Shown: positions 31,282 to 40,391 of the stretch, piece after piece | Layout: each line of letters opens with the position of its first letter | Numbering within the stretch: the stretch's first letter is position 1 | Assembly: GCF_030555055.1 (NCBI RefSeq) | Contig: NZ_JAMOAO010000001.1 | Location: forward strand, 2,418,001 to 2,482,000 | DNA: 64,000 nucleotides | DNA from: Nocardiopsis sp. YSL2 | GTDB taxonomy: Bacteria; Actinomycetota; Actinomycetes; Streptosporangiales; Streptosporangiaceae | Direction: 5' to 3' | Made by a program: the position numbers and the translations under genes | The notes under the pieces: generated by a model | Databases searched by the model: none | What the model saw: the letters and a program-made list of their open reading frames with translations, nothing else | What the model was told of the DNA's origin: nothing

Positions 31282-33081
31282 CTACCGGCCGAAGGCCTCG
31301 CCCACCGACGCGGCGAGCTGGAGGTAGGACTCCCTGGTCGCGGGCGCCAGCTGTTCGAGGTCCACCTCGGCGCCCTCCTCCAGGTGCCCGTCCCACGGAA
31401 CCCGCACCACGGCGCGGCACCGTCCCGCGAAGTGCTCCTCCAGCCGTCCCAGGTCGACGCTGCTCTTGCTGTTGGAACGCACCATGGACAGCACCACGAC
31501 CGCGCCCCGCACGAGCGGCCCGTGGCCGTGCGCCTCCAGCCAGTCGAGCGTGGCGCTGGCGCTGCGCGCCCCGTCCACGGACGCCGAGCTGACCAGGACG
31601 ACCTGGTCGGCCAGGCCCAGGACCCCGCGCATCGCCGAGTGCAGGAGTCCGGTACCGCAGTCGGTGATGCAGATGGAGTAGAAGTGCTCGACGATCCGCG
31701 CGACCTCACGGTAGTCGGCGTCGCTGAAGGCCTCCGACACCGCGGGGTCGCGGTCCGAGGCCAGGATCTCCAGACGGCTGGGCGCCTGGGAGGTGAAGCC
31801 GCGGATGTCGGCGTAGCGCGCCACGAGGTGCCGCTCGTTGAGCAGGTCGCGGATGGTCGCGGCGGTCTCCAGGCGCACCTTGTCCGACAGCGTGCCGCGG
31901 TCCGGGTTGGCGTCCACGGCCAGGACCCGGTCGCCGCGCAGCGACGCGAGCGTGGAGCCGAGGGCGACGGTGGTCGTGGTCTTGCCGACACCGCCCTTGA
32001 GGCTGAGCACGGCCACTCGGTGGTGCCCGGAGGCGACCGGGGTGGAGGCCCGGGCGACCAGTTCGCGCCGCTGCAGCACCCGCGCCGACTCGCCCGGGTT
32101 GACCAGGCCCAGGGTGGCGGTGTGCACGGCCCTGCGCCAGCCGGTGCTGGGGCCCTGGCGCCGGTTGCGGACCAGGGTGGCGGCGTTGAGCGAGTCCGAG
32201 GTCTCACCGGGCTCGGCCGCGGGTCGCCCCTGGTCCCACGGGCGTCCGGGCGGCGGGCCGACGGGGGTGGACGGGGCCGCGGAGCCGCTGCGGGGCCCGG
32301 CCGCCGAGGGCGCCCACGGGCTCGACGCGGCCGGGGCCTCCGGAGGCGGGGCGGGCACCGTGGACGACCCGGTGCCGGGGGCCAGCGGAAGGGTCCCGTC
32401 CTCCTCCTGCCGCTCCCGGTGGTCGGAGCCGCCGCCGAGGGGGCGGGCGGCGCCGGCGTCAGCGGCCGGGCCCCGCGGTGTCGCACCCGGGAGTTCGACG
32501 CGCTCGGTCTCCAGCGGGGGAAGCTGCTCAGGTTCGGGTACGTCGGAGTCGCCGCGCAGCTTCCTGGGACCGAGCGGGTCCGGGGCGTCCCCGCCGGAAC
32601 GCGTGGGACGGGTGGAGCGGATGGGGCGCCGGCCGCGAGGGCCGGGCAGAAGCCGTACCGTGCCGCCGCGCAGCTCTTCCTCCGGCGGGTCGGACTCCTG
32701 GTCCTCCCCGGTCGGCGGCGGCGCGGCCACGCCCGTCCCCGGTTCGGGCGGCGGGGACCCCTCGGTCGGACCGGCCGACCCCGAGGGCGGAGTGTCCACG
32801 TCAGAGGCGTCCTCGGCGGAGCCGTCGTCGTCGGAGCCGTCCTCGGGCAGTCGGGCGTAGGGCGGCGGAGGCGGGGCCGCGCCGTCGAAGCCCCCGAACC
32901 ACTGTTCCCGGGGCGAGGGAGTGGCCGACGCCGGGAGCCGCGTGACCTCGGTGGCCGTCTCGCCGGGCTCCTCAGGGTCGTCCTGCGACGGGCCCCGGGG
33001 CGACTCGGAGCGCTCCTCGACCGTCGGGTCGGTCCCCTCGTCGGGACCGCCGCCCGGACCGCTGTGTTGCTGGTCTGCCAC
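31282..33081 (-). CDS. MinD/ParA-like ATPase with long disordered N-terminus
   Basis: A 599-residue protein. Residues 1-340 are Pro/Gly/Glu/Ser-rich and predicted disordered. Residues about 350-599 are a SIMIBI ATPase with deviant Walker A KGGVGKTTTTVALG near residue 364, VDANPDRGTLSDK and the switch region ICITDCGTGLL. The layout resembles EspI and other actinobacterial MinD-like proteins linked to type VII secretion or cell-pole functions, but no ESX genes are nearby. The middle contains an EKLV-type basic transition into the ATPase core. GTG 33081 is supported by AGGAG 9 nt upstream. The specific role is unknown. Confidence 0.8.
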   Translation of the reverse strand: MADQQHSGPGGGPDEGTDPTVEERSESPRGPSQDDPEEPGETATEVTRLPASATPSPREQWFGGFDGAAPPPPPYARLPEDGSDDDGSAEDASDVDTPPSGSAGPTEGSPPPEPGTGVAAPPPTGEDQESDPPEEELRGGTVRLLPGPRGRRPIRSTRPTRSGGDAPDPLGPRKLRGDSDVPEPEQLPPLETERVELPGATPRGPAADAGAARPLGGGSDHRERQEEDGTLPLAPGTGSSTVPAPPPEAPAASSPWAPSAAGPRSGSAAPSTPVGPPPGRPWDQGRPAAEPGETSDSLNAATLVRNRRQGPSTGWRRAVHTATLGLVNPGESARVLQRRELVARASTPVASGHHRVAVLSLKGGVGKTTTTVALGSTLASLRGDRVLAVDANPDRGTLSDKVRLETAATIRDLLNERHLVARYADIRGFTSQAPSRLEILASDRDPAVSEAFSDADYREVARIVEHFYSICITDCGTGLLHSAMRGVLGLADQVVLVSSASVDGARSASATLDWLEAHGHGPLVRGAVVVLSMVRSNSKSSVDLGRLEEHFAGRCRAVVRVPWDGHLEEGAEVDLEQLAPATRESYLQLAASVGEAFGR

Positions 33082-33260
33082 CGTCGTTCTCCTGCGTTGA
33101 GGGGTTGAGCCGTGTGGGGGGCGCGTGCTCCGCGGGGAGGAGCGTCGGGGACCCCGTGTGCACTCCTACCCGCACAAGCACAGCAAAGCATCATCGAAGG
33201 GGGCGTGAACAGAGCAATCCGACGATGTAGCGCGGCGTCGCGCTGGGTACTGTCTGCGTC

Positions 33261-34235
33261 ATGTACGCGATCCGTATCCCAGAGCCCGGAGGACCCGACG
33301 TCCTGTCCTGGACCGAGGTGCCCGACCCGGTCCCCGCCGAAGGCGAGGTCCTGGTGGACGTCGCCGCCAGCGCGGTCAACCGCGCGGACGTCGCCCAGCG
33401 CCAGGGCAACTACCCGCCTCCGGCCGGCGCCTCGGAGTACCCCGGCCTGGAGTGCTCGGGCACCGTGGCCGCCCTCGGCCCCGGCACCGAGGAGTCCGGC
33501 TGGGGCGTGGGCGACCCCGTCTGCGCGCTGCTGACCGGCGGGGGCTACGCCGAGCGGGTCGCCGTCCCCGTCGGTCAGCTCCTGCCCGTCCCGAAGGGCG
33601 TCGGCCTGGTCGAGGCGGCCGCGCTGCCCGAGGTGGCCTGCACCGTCTGGTCCAACCTGGTCATGGTGGGCGGCCTGAGGGAGGGGGAGACCCTCCTCGT
33701 GCACGGCGGGGGCAGCGGCATCGGCACGTTCGCCGTCCAGTTCGCCCGTGCCCTCGGAGCCCGGGTGGCGGTCACCGCGGGCAGTGACGCCAAGCTGGAG
33801 CGCTGCCGCGAACTCGGCGCCGACATCACCATCAACTACCGCACCGAGGACTTCACCGAGCGGGTGCGCGCCGAGGGCGGCGCCGACCTGATCCTCGACA
33901 TCATGGGCGGGTCCTACCTGGACGCCAACCTGCGTTCACTGTCCACCAACGGCCGACTGGTCATCATCGGCCTCATGGGAGGCCGCAGGGCGGAGGCCGA
34001 CCTGGGGCGTATGCTCGCCAAGCGCCTGTCGGTCCACGCCACCACACTGCGCTCACGGCCCGCCGCCGAGAAGGCGGCCATCACCGCGGGAGTACTCGAA
34101 CAAGTGTGGCCGTTGGTAGAAAAAGGAACCATCCGACCCGTCGTGGACCGCGAGGTACCCCTCAGGGACGCGGCGGAGGCACACCGAGTCATGGAGTCGA
34201 GCGCGCACACCGGCAAGATCCTTCTCACCCGCTGA
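33261..34235 (+). CDS. NAD(P)H:quinone oxidoreductase, PIG3/QOR type
   Basis: A 324-residue zinc-independent medium-chain dehydrogenase. The N-terminal GroES-like domain has ASAVNRADVAQRQGNYPPP and GLECSGTVAALG. The nucleotide-binding domain has HGGGSGIGTFAVQFA (about residues 150-164), followed by a run TAGSDAKLERCRELGADITINY that fits NADPH-preferring enzymes. Structural and catalytic zinc cysteines are missing, as in PIG3/TED2 quinone reductases. ATG 33261 is divergent from the ATPase gene. It lies 33 bp before the bpa gene on the same strand, so they may be co-transcribed. Confidence 0.88.
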   Translation: MYAIRIPEPGGPDVLSWTEVPDPVPAEGEVLVDVAASAVNRADVAQRQGNYPPPAGASEYPGLECSGTVAALGPGTEESGWGVGDPVCALLTGGGYAERVAVPVGQLLPVPKGVGLVEAAALPEVACTVWSNLVMVGGLREGETLLVHGGGSGIGTFAVQFARALGARVAVTAGSDAKLERCRELGADITINYRTEDFTERVRAEGGADLILDIMGGSYLDANLRSLSTNGRLVIIGLMGGRRAEADLGRMLAKRLSVHATTLRSRPAAEKAAITAGVLEQVWPLVEKGTIRPVVDREVPLRDAAEAHRVMESSAHTGKILLTR

Positions 34236-34268
34236 CGACGCGCCGACGACATTCGCTGAAGGGGACTG

Positions 34269-34805
34269 ATGAGCAGCGCAGACGACCAGAAAGAACACCC
34301 CCAGGTGCTGGTGATGGGGTCCGATGAGCACACCGGCGAGTCGGAGGAGGTCTCCGAGGAGCCCCGCACCCTCGCCGACATGGTGGAGCAGCCCGCCAAG
34401 GTGATGCGGATCGGCAGCATGATCCGCCAGCTCCTCGACGAGGTGAAGGCGGCCCCGCTCGACGAGGCCAGCCGTGCCCGTCTCAAGGAGATCCACACGT
34501 CCTCCATCAAGGAACTGGAGGACGGTCTCGCTCCCGAGCTGATCGAGGAGCTGGAGCGGCTCACCCTGCCCTTCGCCGAGGGATCGGCGCCCAGCGACGC
34601 CGAACTGCGCATCGCGCAGGCCCAGCTCGTCGGGTGGCTGGAAGGACTGTTCCACGGCATCCAGACGACCCTGTTCGCCCAGCAGATGGCTGCTCGCGCC
34701 CAGTTGGAGAACATGCGCAAGGCCCTGCCGCCCGGTGTGGCGGGCCTGCAGGGCCAGGGCGGCCTCGGGGAGGAGCCGACCGCCGGTTCGGGTCCCTACC
34801 TGTAG
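34269..34805 (+). CDS. bpa: Bacterial proteasome activator Bpa (DUF2587)
   Basis: A 178-residue Bpa/PafE-family protein: a variable acidic N-terminus, then the four-helix core (about residues 40-155) with QPAKVMRIGSMIRQLLDEVK, ARLKEIHTSSIKELEDGL, LRIAQAQLVGWLEGLFHGIQ and ALPPGV. The extreme C-terminus is GPYL. In mycobacterial Bpa the terminal GQYL docks into the 20S proteasome alpha ring and opens the gate without ATP; here Gln is replaced by Pro but the penultimate Tyr is kept. It implies a proteasome in this organism, though its genes are not in the window. AAGGGGA lies upstream of the ATG. A bidirectional hairpin follows. Confidence 0.9.
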   Translation: MSSADDQKEHPQVLVMGSDEHTGESEEVSEEPRTLADMVEQPAKVMRIGSMIRQLLDEVKAAPLDEASRARLKEIHTSSIKELEDGLAPELIEELERLTLPFAEGSAPSDAELRIAQAQLVGWLEGLFHGIQTTLFAQQMAARAQLENMRKALPPGVAGLQGQGGLGEEPTAGSGPYL

Positions 34806-34820
34806 CGGTCCGCACACGCA

Positions 34821-34855
34821 GCAGAGGCCCGTCCCGGATCAGGACGGGCCTCTGC
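34821..34855. terminator. Bidirectional terminator between bpa and serS
   Basis: A perfect 14-bp stem, GCAGAGGCCCGTCC with GGACGGGCCTCTGC, around a 7-nt loop, lying between the convergent bpa and serS genes. Confidence 0.8.
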
Positions 34856-34878
34856 GGCTTCTCGGCGACCTCGCGGGG

Positions 34879-36156
34879 TCAGCCCTTCTTGGCGGGCGCG
34901 ACCGGCTCGATGACGTCGCGGCCCAGGTACGGGCGCAGCGCCTCGGGCACGACCACGGAGCCGTCCTCGCGCTGGTGGTTCTCCAGGATCGCGACGATCC
35001 AGCGGGTCGTGGCCAGCGTCCCGTTGAGCGTGGCGGCGAAGCGGGGCTTGCCGTCCTCGCCGCGGAAGCGCACGTTGAGGCGCCGGGCCTGGAAGTCGGT
35101 GCAGTTCGACGTGGAGGTGAGCTCCCGGTAGGTCTCCTGGGTGGGCACCCACGCCTCGCAGTCGTACTTGCGGGCCGCGCTCGTCCCCAGGTCGCCGCCG
35201 GCGATGTCCACCACGCGGTAGGGCAGCTCCAGCTTGTCCAGCATCTCCCGCTCCCACGCGAGCAGCCGCAGGTGCTCCTCGTCGGCGGTGTCCGGGTGGG
35301 CGTAGACGAACATCTCCACCTTGTTGAACTGGTGGACCCGGATGATGCCCCGGGTGTCCTTGCCGTAGGAACCGGCCTCCCGGCGGAAGCACGGCGACCA
35401 GCCGATGTACCGGTTGGGCAGGTCGTCGGCGGGCAGGATCTCGGCGGCGTGGTACCCGGCCAGCGGCACCTCGGAGGTGCCGACCAGGTACAGGTCGTCG
35501 GCGGGCAGGTGGTAGATCTCGTCGGAGTGCTCGCCCAGGAAGCCCGTGCCCTCCATGGTCTCGGGCTTGACCAGGACCGGCGGGATCATCGGCGTGAAGC
35601 CGGCCTGGACGGCCTGGTTCATCGCCATGTTGAGCAGCGCGAGCTCCAGCTGCGCGCCCACGCCGGTGAGGAAGTAGAAGCGGGCCCCGGAGACCTTGGC
35701 GCCCCGCTCCATGTCGATGGCGCCGAGCATCTCGCCCAGTTCCAGGTGGTCGCGCGGGGTGAAGTCGAACTCGCGCGGCGCTCCCACGGTCTCCATGACG
35801 CGGAAGTCGTCGACGCCGCCCTCGGGGGCGCCCTCCTGCACGAGGTTGGGCACCCGCGCGAGCGCGGCGTTCAGCTCGTCGCCGAGTCGGCCCGCCTCCG
35901 CCTCGGCCTCCTTGACGTCGGCGGACAGTGCCTTGGCCCGGGTGAGCAGCTCCTCGCGCTCCTCGGCCGAGGCCTTGGAGACCGACTTGCCCACACTCTT
36001 CTGCTCGGCGCGCAGGGTCTCGAACCGGGTCAGCGCGGCACGGCGGCCGGAGTCCAGTTCGAGCAGGCGGTCGGCGACGGAGGGGTCCTCGCCTCGGGCC
36101 CGCTGCGAGGCACGGAGTCGTTCGGGGTCATCTCGGAGAGCGCGAAGGTCGATCAC
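34879..36156 (-). CDS. serS: Seryl-tRNA synthetase
   Basis: A 425-residue class II aminoacyl-tRNA synthetase. The N-terminal coiled-coil arm (about residues 25-105) reads [20 protein letters not shown] and recognises the long variable arm of tRNA-Ser. Catalytic motifs are visible: motif 2 [32 protein letters not shown], and motif 3 [18 protein letters not shown] 36156 ([14 protein letters not shown]) is chosen because family members start MIDLR; the open frame continues upstream without conservation. A tRNA-Ser gene is at 28955. It is convergent with bpa. Confidence 0.95.
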   Translation of the reverse strand: MIDLRALRDDPERLRASQRARGEDPSVADRLLELDSGRRAALTRFETLRAEQKSVGKSVSKASAEEREELLTRAKALSADVKEAEAEAGRLGDELNAALARVPNLVQEGAPEGGVDDFRVMETVGAPREFDFTPRDHLELGEMLGAIDMERGAKVSGARFYFLTGVGAQLELALLNMAMNQAVQAGFTPMIPPVLVKPETMEGTGFLGEHSDEIYHLPADDLYLVGTSEVPLAGYHAAEILPADDLPNRYIGWSPCFRREAGSYGKDTRGIIRVHQFNKVEMFVYAHPDTADEEHLRLLAWEREMLDKLELPYRVVDIAGGDLGTSAARKYDCEAWVPTQETYRELTSTSNCTDFQARRLNVRFRGEDGKPRFAATLNGTLATTRWIVAILENHQREDGSVVVPEALRPYLGRDVIEPVAPAKKG

Positions 36157-36300
36157 GTCAAGCAGGTTACCGTCAGGGCCCGCCGGGCCCGACATCTTTT
36201 CCCCCAGTCGCGTCATGGCAGGGCACCAGCGCCGTCCATTCCACGAGGGGGCCGGCGGCGGGACCGTCCGGCCGTACGGCGACTGCGGAGGAGGACGACC

Positions 36301-36480
36301 GTGAAGGCACTGCGCGACATGACCACCGAGGAGCTCAACGAGGCCCTGGAGGCCCTGGACAGCGTGCGTCCCGAGGACACCGCGCTGCGGCTGGCGCTGT
36401 ACCTGGAGCTGCGGCGGGCCGCGAAGGAGGAGTGGGTCTTCGACGCCGCCGACGGCGAGGAGCAGTACGAGGTCTGCTGA
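36301..36480 (+). CDS. Small acidic hypothetical protein
   Basis: A 59-residue mostly helical, acidic protein ([36 protein letters not shown]). GGAGGAGG precedes GTG 36301 by 8 nt, and codon use is typical of the genome, so I regard it as real. No known domain. Its gene lies in the 330-bp gap between the divergently placed serS start and the convergent pheA stop. Function unknown. Confidence 0.65.
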   Translation: MKALRDMTTEELNEALEALDSVRPEDTALRLALYLELRRAAKEEWVFDAADGEEQYEVC

Positions 36481-36489
36481 CCCGACCGC

Positions 36490-37437
36490 TCAGTCGACCT
36501 GGCCGGAGCGGATCCGGGCGAGCCAGCGCTCGGCCTCGGCGAAGTCGGCGTCGGTGGTGGGGCGCGGCCGCAGCGGCGGGTCGAGGTCCTCGGTGCGGCC
36601 GCTGCGCGGATAGCTGCCCAGGAAGCGCACGTCGCGGCAGACCCGGCGGATGCCCATGAGGGCCTCGCCGACGCGGGCCTCGCCGACGTGTCCCTCGGCG
36701 TCGATGCAGAAGCAGTAGTTGCCCAGCCGGTCGCCGGTGGGGCGCGACTCCAGCCGGGTGAGGTTGACCCCGCGCACCGCGAACTGGTTGAGGACCTCGA
36801 TCAGGGCGCCCGGGTGGTCGTCGGCGATGAAGGCGACCAGCGACGTCAGGTCGGCGCCGGTGGGTTCGGGCAGCGGGCCGGGCCGCGACAGGTAGATGAA
36901 CCGGGTGGCGGCGTCGGAGCGGTCGCCCACACTGCCCGCCAGGGCGCGCAGCCCGTACCGCTCCCCGGCGAACACCGCGCAGATCGCGGCGTCGAAGGGG
37001 GCGCCCGGCTCGGCCACGGTGCGCGCGGCGGCGGCCGTGGAGGACACGGTGTGGGTGTCGGCGTCCGGCAGGTGCTGGGCGAGCCAGCCCCGGCACTGGG
37101 CGAGGGCGTGCGGGTGGGTCGCCACCCGCTTGACGTCCTCCAGGGCGGTGCCCGGGCGGGCGAAGAGCGCGAACTCCACCGGCACGGCGGTCTGCCCGGT
37201 GATGAGCAGCGGCTCGCCGTTGATGAGCTCGGCGATCGTGGCGGTGACCCCGCCCTCGACCGAGTTCTCCAGCGGGACGACACCGCCGTCCACCGCCCCC
37301 GAGCGGACCGCGTCGAAGACGGAGGCGACACCGTCACACGGGATACGCGCCTCGTCGGGCGCGTCCGGGCGCAGATCGCGCATCGCGGCTTCGGTGAAGG
37401 TGCCCTCGGGGCCGAGGTAGGCGTAACGGTTGGGCAT
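36490..37437 (-). CDS. pheA: Prephenate dehydratase
   Basis: A 315-residue monofunctional prephenate dehydratase. The catalytic domain (about residues 1-185) begins RYAYLGPEGTFTEAA and has PLENSVEGGVTATIAEL and the family TRF motif as DAATRFIYL. The ACT domain (about 200-275) reads LVAFIADDHPGALIEVLN with the ESRP element TRLESRPT for Phe feedback. It converts prephenate to phenylpyruvate in phenylalanine synthesis. ATG 37437 gives the standard start; an upstream in-frame Met-less extension is Pro-rich. It lies near serS as in other actinobacteria. The C-terminal 40 residues are a family-variable tail. Confidence 0.93.
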   Translation of the reverse strand: MPNRYAYLGPEGTFTEAAMRDLRPDAPDEARIPCDGVASVFDAVRSGAVDGGVVPLENSVEGGVTATIAELINGEPLLITGQTAVPVEFALFARPGTALEDVKRVATHPHALAQCRGWLAQHLPDADTHTVSSTAAAARTVAEPGAPFDAAICAVFAGERYGLRALAGSVGDRSDAATRFIYLSRPGPLPEPTGADLTSLVAFIADDHPGALIEVLNQFAVRGVNLTRLESRPTGDRLGNYCFCIDAEGHVGEARVGEALMGIRRVCRDVRFLGSYPRSGRTEDLDPPLRPRPTTDADFAEAERWLARIRSGQVD

Positions 37438-37447
37438 GCTGTTCAGG

Positions 37448-38248
37448 TTATACGGGACGGCCGTCGCGGGGGCGGTCGCGCCGGGGACGGGCGGGGGCGG
37501 CGTCGCGTCCGGCGCGGGCGGCAGCGGTCCGCTCACCGCGCGCACGCTCACCGCCGGTGCCGCCGTCGGCGCCGTCCGGCCCGCCGGGGCCGGCCGCGGC
37601 TTCCGCCTCCGACGGCCCCCCGGCCTCCGTGCCGCCCCGCCCGTCGGAACCCTCCTCGGCCGTGCCGTCGAGCGGCTCCCGCGCGCCCCTCTCCGCCGTG
37701 CCCCCGGCACCCTCGGCGGCGGTGTCGGCCCCGGCGGCCTCCGATTCCCCCTCGCCGGGCAGGACCGTGACCCGCTGGTCTTCCGGGGCTCCGCCGTCCT
37801 GGGCGGCGTCGCCGGTCGGTGTCGGCCGGGGCACCGTGACCGGGACCCCCGCGCCGACGCCGTCGCCCAGGCGCGCGGACCGGATGACCCGGTACTCCTC
37901 GGGGCTGAGCAGGGTCTCGGCGTCGCCGCGGGTGATCTCCTTGGCGTAGGTACGCGACTCGGTCCGCCCGTTGATGGACGTGAGCACCACTCCGTCGCCG
38001 TCGCTGTTGAGCAGCGCCAGCGAGAACGACCGGGCGCCCGACATCTCCTCGAGGGCGTCGTAGTGGAGCACGGCCACGTCCCGGACCGCCCGCGGGTCGG
38101 TGCCCGCCGCGCCGACCGCGGCCGCCCGGTCGGCGAGTGCCTGGGAGTCGCTGGTGACCGCTCGGGCCCTGGTCAGCGCGTATGCGCCGCAGATGAGCCC
38201 GCCCAGGCCCGCGAGCATGCCTATCGAAGCCAGGATCGTAGTGAACAC
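37448..38248 (-). CDS. DUF4446-family membrane-anchored protein
   Basis: A 266-residue protein. Residues 1-25 form an N-terminal membrane anchor (TILASIGMLAGLGGLICGAY), followed by a DUF4446 domain (about 30-130) with DVAVLHYDALEEMSGARSFS and LLNSDGDGVVLTSINGR, and a long disordered Gly/Ala/Glu/Arg tail (about 135-266). DUF4446 is widespread in Gram-positive bacteria; function unknown. GTG 38248 starts at the anchor. It is 10 bp from the pheA start on the same strand, so the two may be co-transcribed. The tail is much longer than usual. Confidence 0.75.
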   Translation of the reverse strand: MFTTILASIGMLAGLGGLICGAYALTRARAVTSDSQALADRAAAVGAAGTDPRAVRDVAVLHYDALEEMSGARSFSLALLNSDGDGVVLTSINGRTESRTYAKEITRGDAETLLSPEEYRVIRSARLGDGVGAGVPVTVPRPTPTGDAAQDGGAPEDQRVTVLPGEGESEAAGADTAAEGAGGTAERGAREPLDGTAEEGSDGRGGTEAGGPSEAEAAAGPGGPDGADGGTGGERARGERTAAARAGRDAAPARPRRDRPRDGRPV

Positions 38249-38284
38249 AGCGCGAGCGTAGCGCTACGCAACGCGCCCATGGGG

Positions 38285-39136
38285 CTACTCCGAGCGATTC
38301 CCGTGGATCATTGGGATGATTTTTCGGGACAGCTCGCCTGGAGTGGCGACCGCGCGTCCCCGGACGCGGTCCCACCGGCGCCGCAGGGTCGGCCGCAGTT
38401 CGCGCGCGGCGAGCGCCCTGGCCACATCGGTGAACTGGCGGGCGCGGTGGATCTGGGCCCGCAGGTCGGTACCGGTGGCGCGGTGCTCCAGCGGCACCTC
38501 CACCTCGACCACGCGGAAGCCGGCGCGGAGCACGTCGATGGTCAGCCCCGTCTCGACCCCGAAGCCCCGGGCGAGCGGCGTGGCGGCGTCGAACGCGGCG
38601 CGGGTGATGCAGCGCTGCCCGTTGAGCGGCTGTTCCGGCTCCCATCCGGTGGCGCGCAGCACCCCGCCCCTGGCCAGACGCACCACGAACCCGTGGCCGC
38701 CCAGGCGCAGCCGGGTGGCGGGGAAGAGCGCGATCGCCATGTCCGCGTGCCCCTGGCGGACGGGTTCGATCAGGGGGGCGGCGTCGGCCGCCGTGGCTCC
38801 GAGGTCGGCGTCGAGGAAGAGCAGGTGGCGCGGTTCGCGCGCGGCGGTGCCGTCGCCGGACTCGCGTTGTTCGATCAGGCGCACGCCCTCGGCCCCGGTC
38901 TGCATGGCCGCGCCCTTGCCCCGGTTGCGCCGGTGCCTGAGCACGCGTGCGCCGGCGTCGAGCGCACGCGTGACGGTGGCGTCGGTGGAACCGTCGTCCA
39001 CCACGACCACGAGGTCCACGCCGGGGAGCCCTCTGGCCTCCTCGACGGTCGGACCGATCCGCGCCGCTTCGTCCTTGGCCGCGATGATCACGGCGATGCC
39101 CGTCCGCACCGGTACGTCGGCCTCCCCCTGACCCAC
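38285..39136 (-). CDS. Family 2 glycosyltransferase (GpgS/DolP-mannose-synthase-like)
   Basis: A 283-residue GT-A-fold glycosyltransferase. The nucleotide-sugar site is AVIIAAKDEAARIGPTV followed by VVVDDGSTDATV; the DXD metal motif is in LFLDADLGA (about residues 118-126). GVETGLTIDVLRAGFRV and EHRATGTDL resemble acceptor-loop elements of glucosyl-phosphoglycerate synthase/dolichol-phosphate mannosyltransferases. No membrane segment. GTG 39136 gives an 8-bp gap after the STAS gene; GTG 39109 has GGGGGAGG 11 nt upstream. Substrate not assignable. Confidence 0.82.
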   Translation of the reverse strand: MGQGEADVPVRTGIAVIIAAKDEAARIGPTVEEARGLPGVDLVVVVDDGSTDATVTRALDAGARVLRHRRNRGKGAAMQTGAEGVRLIEQRESGDGTAAREPRHLLFLDADLGATAADAAPLIEPVRQGHADMAIALFPATRLRLGGHGFVVRLARGGVLRATGWEPEQPLNGQRCITRAAFDAATPLARGFGVETGLTIDVLRAGFRVVEVEVPLEHRATGTDLRAQIHRARQFTDVARALAARELRPTLRRRWDRVRGRAVATPGELSRKIIPMIHGNRSE

Positions 39137-39143
39137 GGCCGGT

Positions 39144-39500
39144 CTACGGCGCGTTGCCGGTTCCCGCGGCCACCGGGAGCGCGTCGAGGTCGGCATGGAT
39201 GACGAACACCTCGTCCAGACCCGTGACCTCGAGGACCTTCATGACCGCTGGTTTGGGCGCCACGAGTTCGAGGTCGCCGCTCTTGTCGCGCGAGCGCTTC
39301 ATGGCGGACAACAGCACGCTGATGCCGGTCGAGTCGCAGAACTCCACCCGCGACATGTCGATGACCAGCCGCCGTGCGCCGTCTTCCAGGGCGTCGACGA
39401 GCTCGTTGCGCAACTGGGGTGCCGTGTACAGGTCGACCTCACCACTCACGGTGACCACCGCGAGATCATCCTGAGATCGGCTCGATATGTTCAACTCCAC
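39144..39500 (-). CDS. STAS-domain anti-sigma-factor antagonist
   Basis: A 118-residue SpoIIAA/BldG-like protein: VELNISSRSQDDLAVVTVSG, EVDLYTAPQLRNELVDAL, LVIDMSRVEFCDSTGISVLL. The phosphorylation site is the Ser of DSTG (about residue 62). Unphosphorylated antagonist binds the anti-sigma kinase and frees the sigma factor. GTG 39500 matches the family N-terminus; there is no clear Shine-Dalgarno. A HATPase anti-sigma-type gene lies 167 bp upstream on the same strand, so a partner-switch pair is likely, but no sigma-factor gene is adjacent. The glycosyltransferase gene follows closely. Confidence 0.88.
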   Translation of the reverse strand: MELNISSRSQDDLAVVTVSGEVDLYTAPQLRNELVDALEDGARRLVIDMSRVEFCDSTGISVLLSAMKRSRDKSGDLELVAPKPAVMKVLEVTGLDEVFVIHADLDALPVAAGTGNAP

Positions 39501-39666
39501 AGTCGTGACTGTAGCGGCCCCATCACTCCGTGGCCACCTCGTTGACGGTGTTTCGCGACAACGATCCCCTTCCTCCGCTCCGGGGCGCTTCACGCCGGGA
39601 CCTTCGTCGTCGACTCGCCGTGCTCGTGCCCACGCCGTCGCCCGCCACCACCCTCGGCTGAGCGGG

Positions 39667-40266
39667 TCAGAGGAGTGCGCCCCAGGCGGCGGCGCTCCGG
39701 CGCACGCGCAGGCGCAGGTCCACGACGTCGACCCCCTCGGGGCCGCCCTCCGCCCGCACCTCGGTCCTGATGTCCCGCTCGGAGGCGACGTCCTCGGCGG
39801 ACAGGTCCATCACCGCCCACACCGTGGTCGTGGTCGCGTCCATCTCGGTGCCCCAGCGCCCGGAGAGCGTCTGCACGATGCCGAGGCCGCGGCCGCCCAG
39901 GCCGGAGACGGAGGGTCTGGCCACCCGGGGCATCGTGCTGGAACCGCCGTCGCGGACCGCCAGCTCGACCCAGCCGCCGCCCGCGGATCCGCGATCGATC
40001 TCCACTCGCCAGGAGACCCCGACACAGCCGTCGGGGTCGTCCGGGGTGCACAGCGGGCTGGCATGGCGCAGGGCGTTGCTGACGAGTTCGCTGAGGATGA
40101 GGGCGGCGTCGTCGATCCGGCCCTCGCCGATCTCCACGGCTCGCAGGTCACTGCACAGGCGCTGACGCGCGCCGGTGACGCTGGACGAGGTGTAGGGAAG
40201 GGTGACGCTCCGCTCGACCTTGTGCCGGCCGCTGCCGGCGTCACGTGAGGTGTGGTCTCCAGACAC
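39667..40266 (-). CDS. HATPase_c (RsbW-like) anti-sigma/regulatory kinase
   Basis: A 199-residue GHKL ATPase of RsbW type: RQRLCSDLRAVEIG, the N-box ALILSELVSNALRHA, VRDGGSSTMPRV (G1-like region) and SGLGGRGLGIVQTLSGRWG (G2). It lacks a sensor or phospho-accepting His domain. Such proteins phosphorylate a STAS antagonist and bind a sigma factor, or act in regulated proteolysis. GGGAAG is 8 nt before GTG 40266. It precedes the STAS gene and is downstream of the PAS-GAF-PAS kinase. The Glu/Gly-rich C-terminal tail is longer than in RsbW. Confidence 0.85.
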   Translation of the reverse strand: MSGDHTSRDAGSGRHKVERSVTLPYTSSSVTGARQRLCSDLRAVEIGEGRIDDAALILSELVSNALRHASPLCTPDDPDGCVGVSWRVEIDRGSAGGGWVELAVRDGGSSTMPRVARPSVSGLGGRGLGIVQTLSGRWGTEMDATTTTVWAVMDLSAEDVASERDIRTEVRAEGGPEGVDVVDLRLRVRRSAAAWGALL

Positions 40267-40333
40267 GGCTTTCTTCCCTGCGCGTTCGGGCCTTCTCGGT
40301 CGGTCCGGAACCCGCCCGAAGTGTGCCAGCGAA

Positions 40334-40370
40334 TTCCACCAGGGGTGGAAATGCCCCGATCACCTCGGGG
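40334..40370 (-). promoter_or_regulatory. Paired hairpins upstream of the RsbW-like gene
   Basis: TTCCACC-AGG-GGTGGAA (40334-40350) and CCCCGA-TCAC-CTCGGGG (40354-40370) are adjacent dyads in the gap between the histidine-kinase stop and the RsbW-like start. They could be a terminator for the kinase mRNA or an operator for the downstream gene. Confidence 0.4.
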
Positions 40371-40391
40371 GGAAACCCACCAGGAGATGAA

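Noticed and set aside
30282-33704. A single 1140-residue minus-strand protein
   Set aside because: Only its last 304 residues are a UspA protein; the rest is antisense or out of frame with the MinD-like and quinone reductase genes.
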